Shown here: in pieces, positions 13,850-14,624 of the stretch | How positions within the stretch are numbered: the stretch's first letter is position 1 | Layout of the letters: every line of letters begins with the position of its first letter | Source of the DNA: Colimorpha_A sp964630635 | GTDB lineage: Bacteria > Bacillota > Clostridia > Oscillospirales > CAG-272 | Direction of reading: 5' to 3' | Length of the DNA: 14,624 nt | Assembly: GCA_964630635.1 (NCBI GenBank) | Contig: CAZVVM010000041.1 | Span: forward strand, 1 to 14,624 | Notes under the pieces: generated by a model | What the model was told of the DNA's origin: nothing | Databases searched by the model: none | The model's input: only the letters and a program-made list of their open reading frames with translations | Made by a program: the position numbers and the translations under genes

Positions 13850-14420
13850 TGATATATATTGCAAAAAATGGCGTTTTTACATATTTATTAATACGTTCGG
13901 GAAATGTGGGCTTCTTCATCTCTTCCTTGATGAGCTTCAAATTTATCTCATCTCTTGTATGCTCCAACTCGAGCATTCTCTGTTTCGTTGTTGAAGTGAT
14001 AATTCCTTCTTCTATTGCTTTGAGTAGATTGTTCAGTGCTGTTTCCGTTTCGCTGAGCCTTTACTTTAATAACTGAATGACAGGATTCTCTTTCTGAAAG
14101 CTTCGGAATACGATGTCGGCGATATCTTCAAGTACATTATCGCTCATCATCATTTCACGGGTGTACTTGATAACGATGTCTTCGATCCAGTCCTTTTTCA
14201 CCGTCTTTTTATCGCATGCGTGCTTGTACTTGGCACCGTTGCATTTGTAGTAGCGATGCACCGCTCCGCTTCGGCCTGTGCAGCTCTCACCGATCATATA
14301 ACGCCCGCATTTACCGCAGAACAGCTTGATGGTCGGTAAGTAGTCATCCTCGGCCTTATACATATTCAAGATGAGGTAAACACACAATCGGCGGGAGTGA
14401 AATCTCTGTCGATTTGCCAT
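13827..14420 (-). pseudogene. Remnant of a large serine recombinase (C-terminal part only)
   Basis: A degraded site-specific recombinase of the large serine type, the integrase of many Clostridia mobile elements. The visible parts are the recombinase zinc ribbon (KLFCGKCGRYMIGES, then YYKCNGAKYKHACDKKTVKK and DWIEDIVI) and, in the same frame after an in-frame TAA at 14061-14063, the coiled-coil tail RLSETETALNNLLKAIEEGI, TSTTKQRMLELEHTRDEI, IKEEMKKP. The catalytic N-terminal domain and the recombinase domain are missing upstream of about 14375. The normal end (beyond KKPTFPERINKYV, about 13880) is replaced by unrelated sequence reaching the GH2 promoter. It is therefore truncated at both ends and interrupted, and cannot be functional. 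Base composition is more AT-rich than in the neighbouring genes, consistent with transfer. Confidence 0.85.
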
Positions 14421-14463
14421 TTGTAACTTTTCTGTGACAATGGTGCTTTCGGTGTAAAAATGA

Positions 14464-14492
14464 TTGAAAAATCGGCGGTGTTGTGCTATAAT
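14464..14492 (+). promoter_or_regulatory. Promoter of the 15-codon ORF
   Basis: -35 TTGAAA (14464-14469), 17-nt spacer, -10 TATAAT (14487-14492) preceded by TGC. It fires away from the recombinase remnant towards the window edge. Confidence 0.68.
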
Positions 14493-14545
14493 ATATTATT
14501 GAGAAACTGTATATAGAAATAATCCTCACAAGGAGGTTGACATAG

Positions 14546-14593
14546 ATGACCAAACAGAGTACAATCCTTAACGCAACGCAACGCAAGGGCTAG
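14546..14593 (+). CDS. 15-residue ORF, possible leader peptide
   Basis: MTKQSTILNATQRKG followed by TAG. AAGGAGG at 14530-14536 is a near-perfect ribosome site 9 nt before the ATG, and a full promoter lies about 55 nt upstream, so translation is likely. The coding part contains three tandem AACGC units (14570-14584). Gain or loss of one unit would remove the TAG and keep the frame open to the end of the window. A GC-rich hairpin follows immediately. It could be a leader peptide of a downstream gene outside the window, a short remnant of a gene start, or a phase-variable 5' end. I do not recognise the peptide. Confidence 0.5.
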   Translation: MTKQSTILNATQRKG

Positions 14594-14606
14594 CTGCGCC
14601 CTTTTT
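14585..14606 (+). terminator. Possible attenuator or terminator after the 15-codon ORF
   Basis: Stem AAGGGC / GCCCTT with loop TAGCTGC, followed by TTTG. The left arm overlaps the last sense codons of the short ORF, so a ribosome at the stop codon would block the hairpin. The stem is only 6 bp and the evidence is modest. Confidence 0.38.
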
Positions 14607-14624
14607 GCATACACAAGTAAATAC

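Noticed and set aside
13831..13879. GGCGTTTTTA direct repeats as recombinase attachment sites
   Set aside because: Only 10 nt, AT-rich, and both copies lie on the same side of the recombinase remnant, so they cannot be called att sites.

Overview
The window reads as chromosomal DNA of an uncultured Gram-positive bacterium, most likely a gut- or rumen-type member of Clostridia. Reasons: AGGAGG-type ribosome binding sites; sigma-A promoters with a fixed 17-nt spacer; an LPXTG sortase-anchored surface protein; TGA used as a stop; GMP synthase reduced to its ATP-pyrophosphatase part; and a fragment of a Clostridia-type large serine recombinase. No rRNA or tRNA gene, sortase gene or CRISPR array is visible. 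Placement below class level is not supported by sequence alone.

Left part (1-3520): a xylose-isomerase-like TIM-barrel protein and a ZIP metal transporter lie on the minus strand. Each is followed by palindromic intergenic repeats. Diverging from the transporter are guaA (glutaminase-less GMP synthase) and a tightly coupled small XRE regulator, closed by a perfect 15-bp hairpin.

Middle (3520-8390): on the minus strand are a small two-helix membrane protein, pnuC (which carries a 1-nt frameshift and has a roughly 100-nt leader with mutually exclusive hairpins), an SGNH hydrolase and a two-domain uridine-kinase-like protein. On the plus strand follows a CaCA-type Na+/Ca2+ antiporter.

Right part (8390-14624): a plus-strand pair encodes a DUF1919 protein and a secreted, cell-wall-anchored endonuclease I with cysteine-rich repeats. 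It converges on a glycoside hydrolase family 2 protein across a bidirectional terminator. The right end is an AT-richer scar: the C-terminal part of a large serine recombinase with an in-frame stop, then a well-formed promoter and ribosome binding site driving a 15-codon ORF of unknown role.

Most genes are single housekeeping or accessory units rather than one pathway. The best candidates for undescribed biology are the pnuC leader, a family of GTAGGG...CCC palindromes whose stems differ in sequence but stay paired, the wall-anchored nuclease with a second LPXTG motif, and the kinase fusion. Eight of nine recognised promoters have an extended -10 (TGN before the -10 hexamer).
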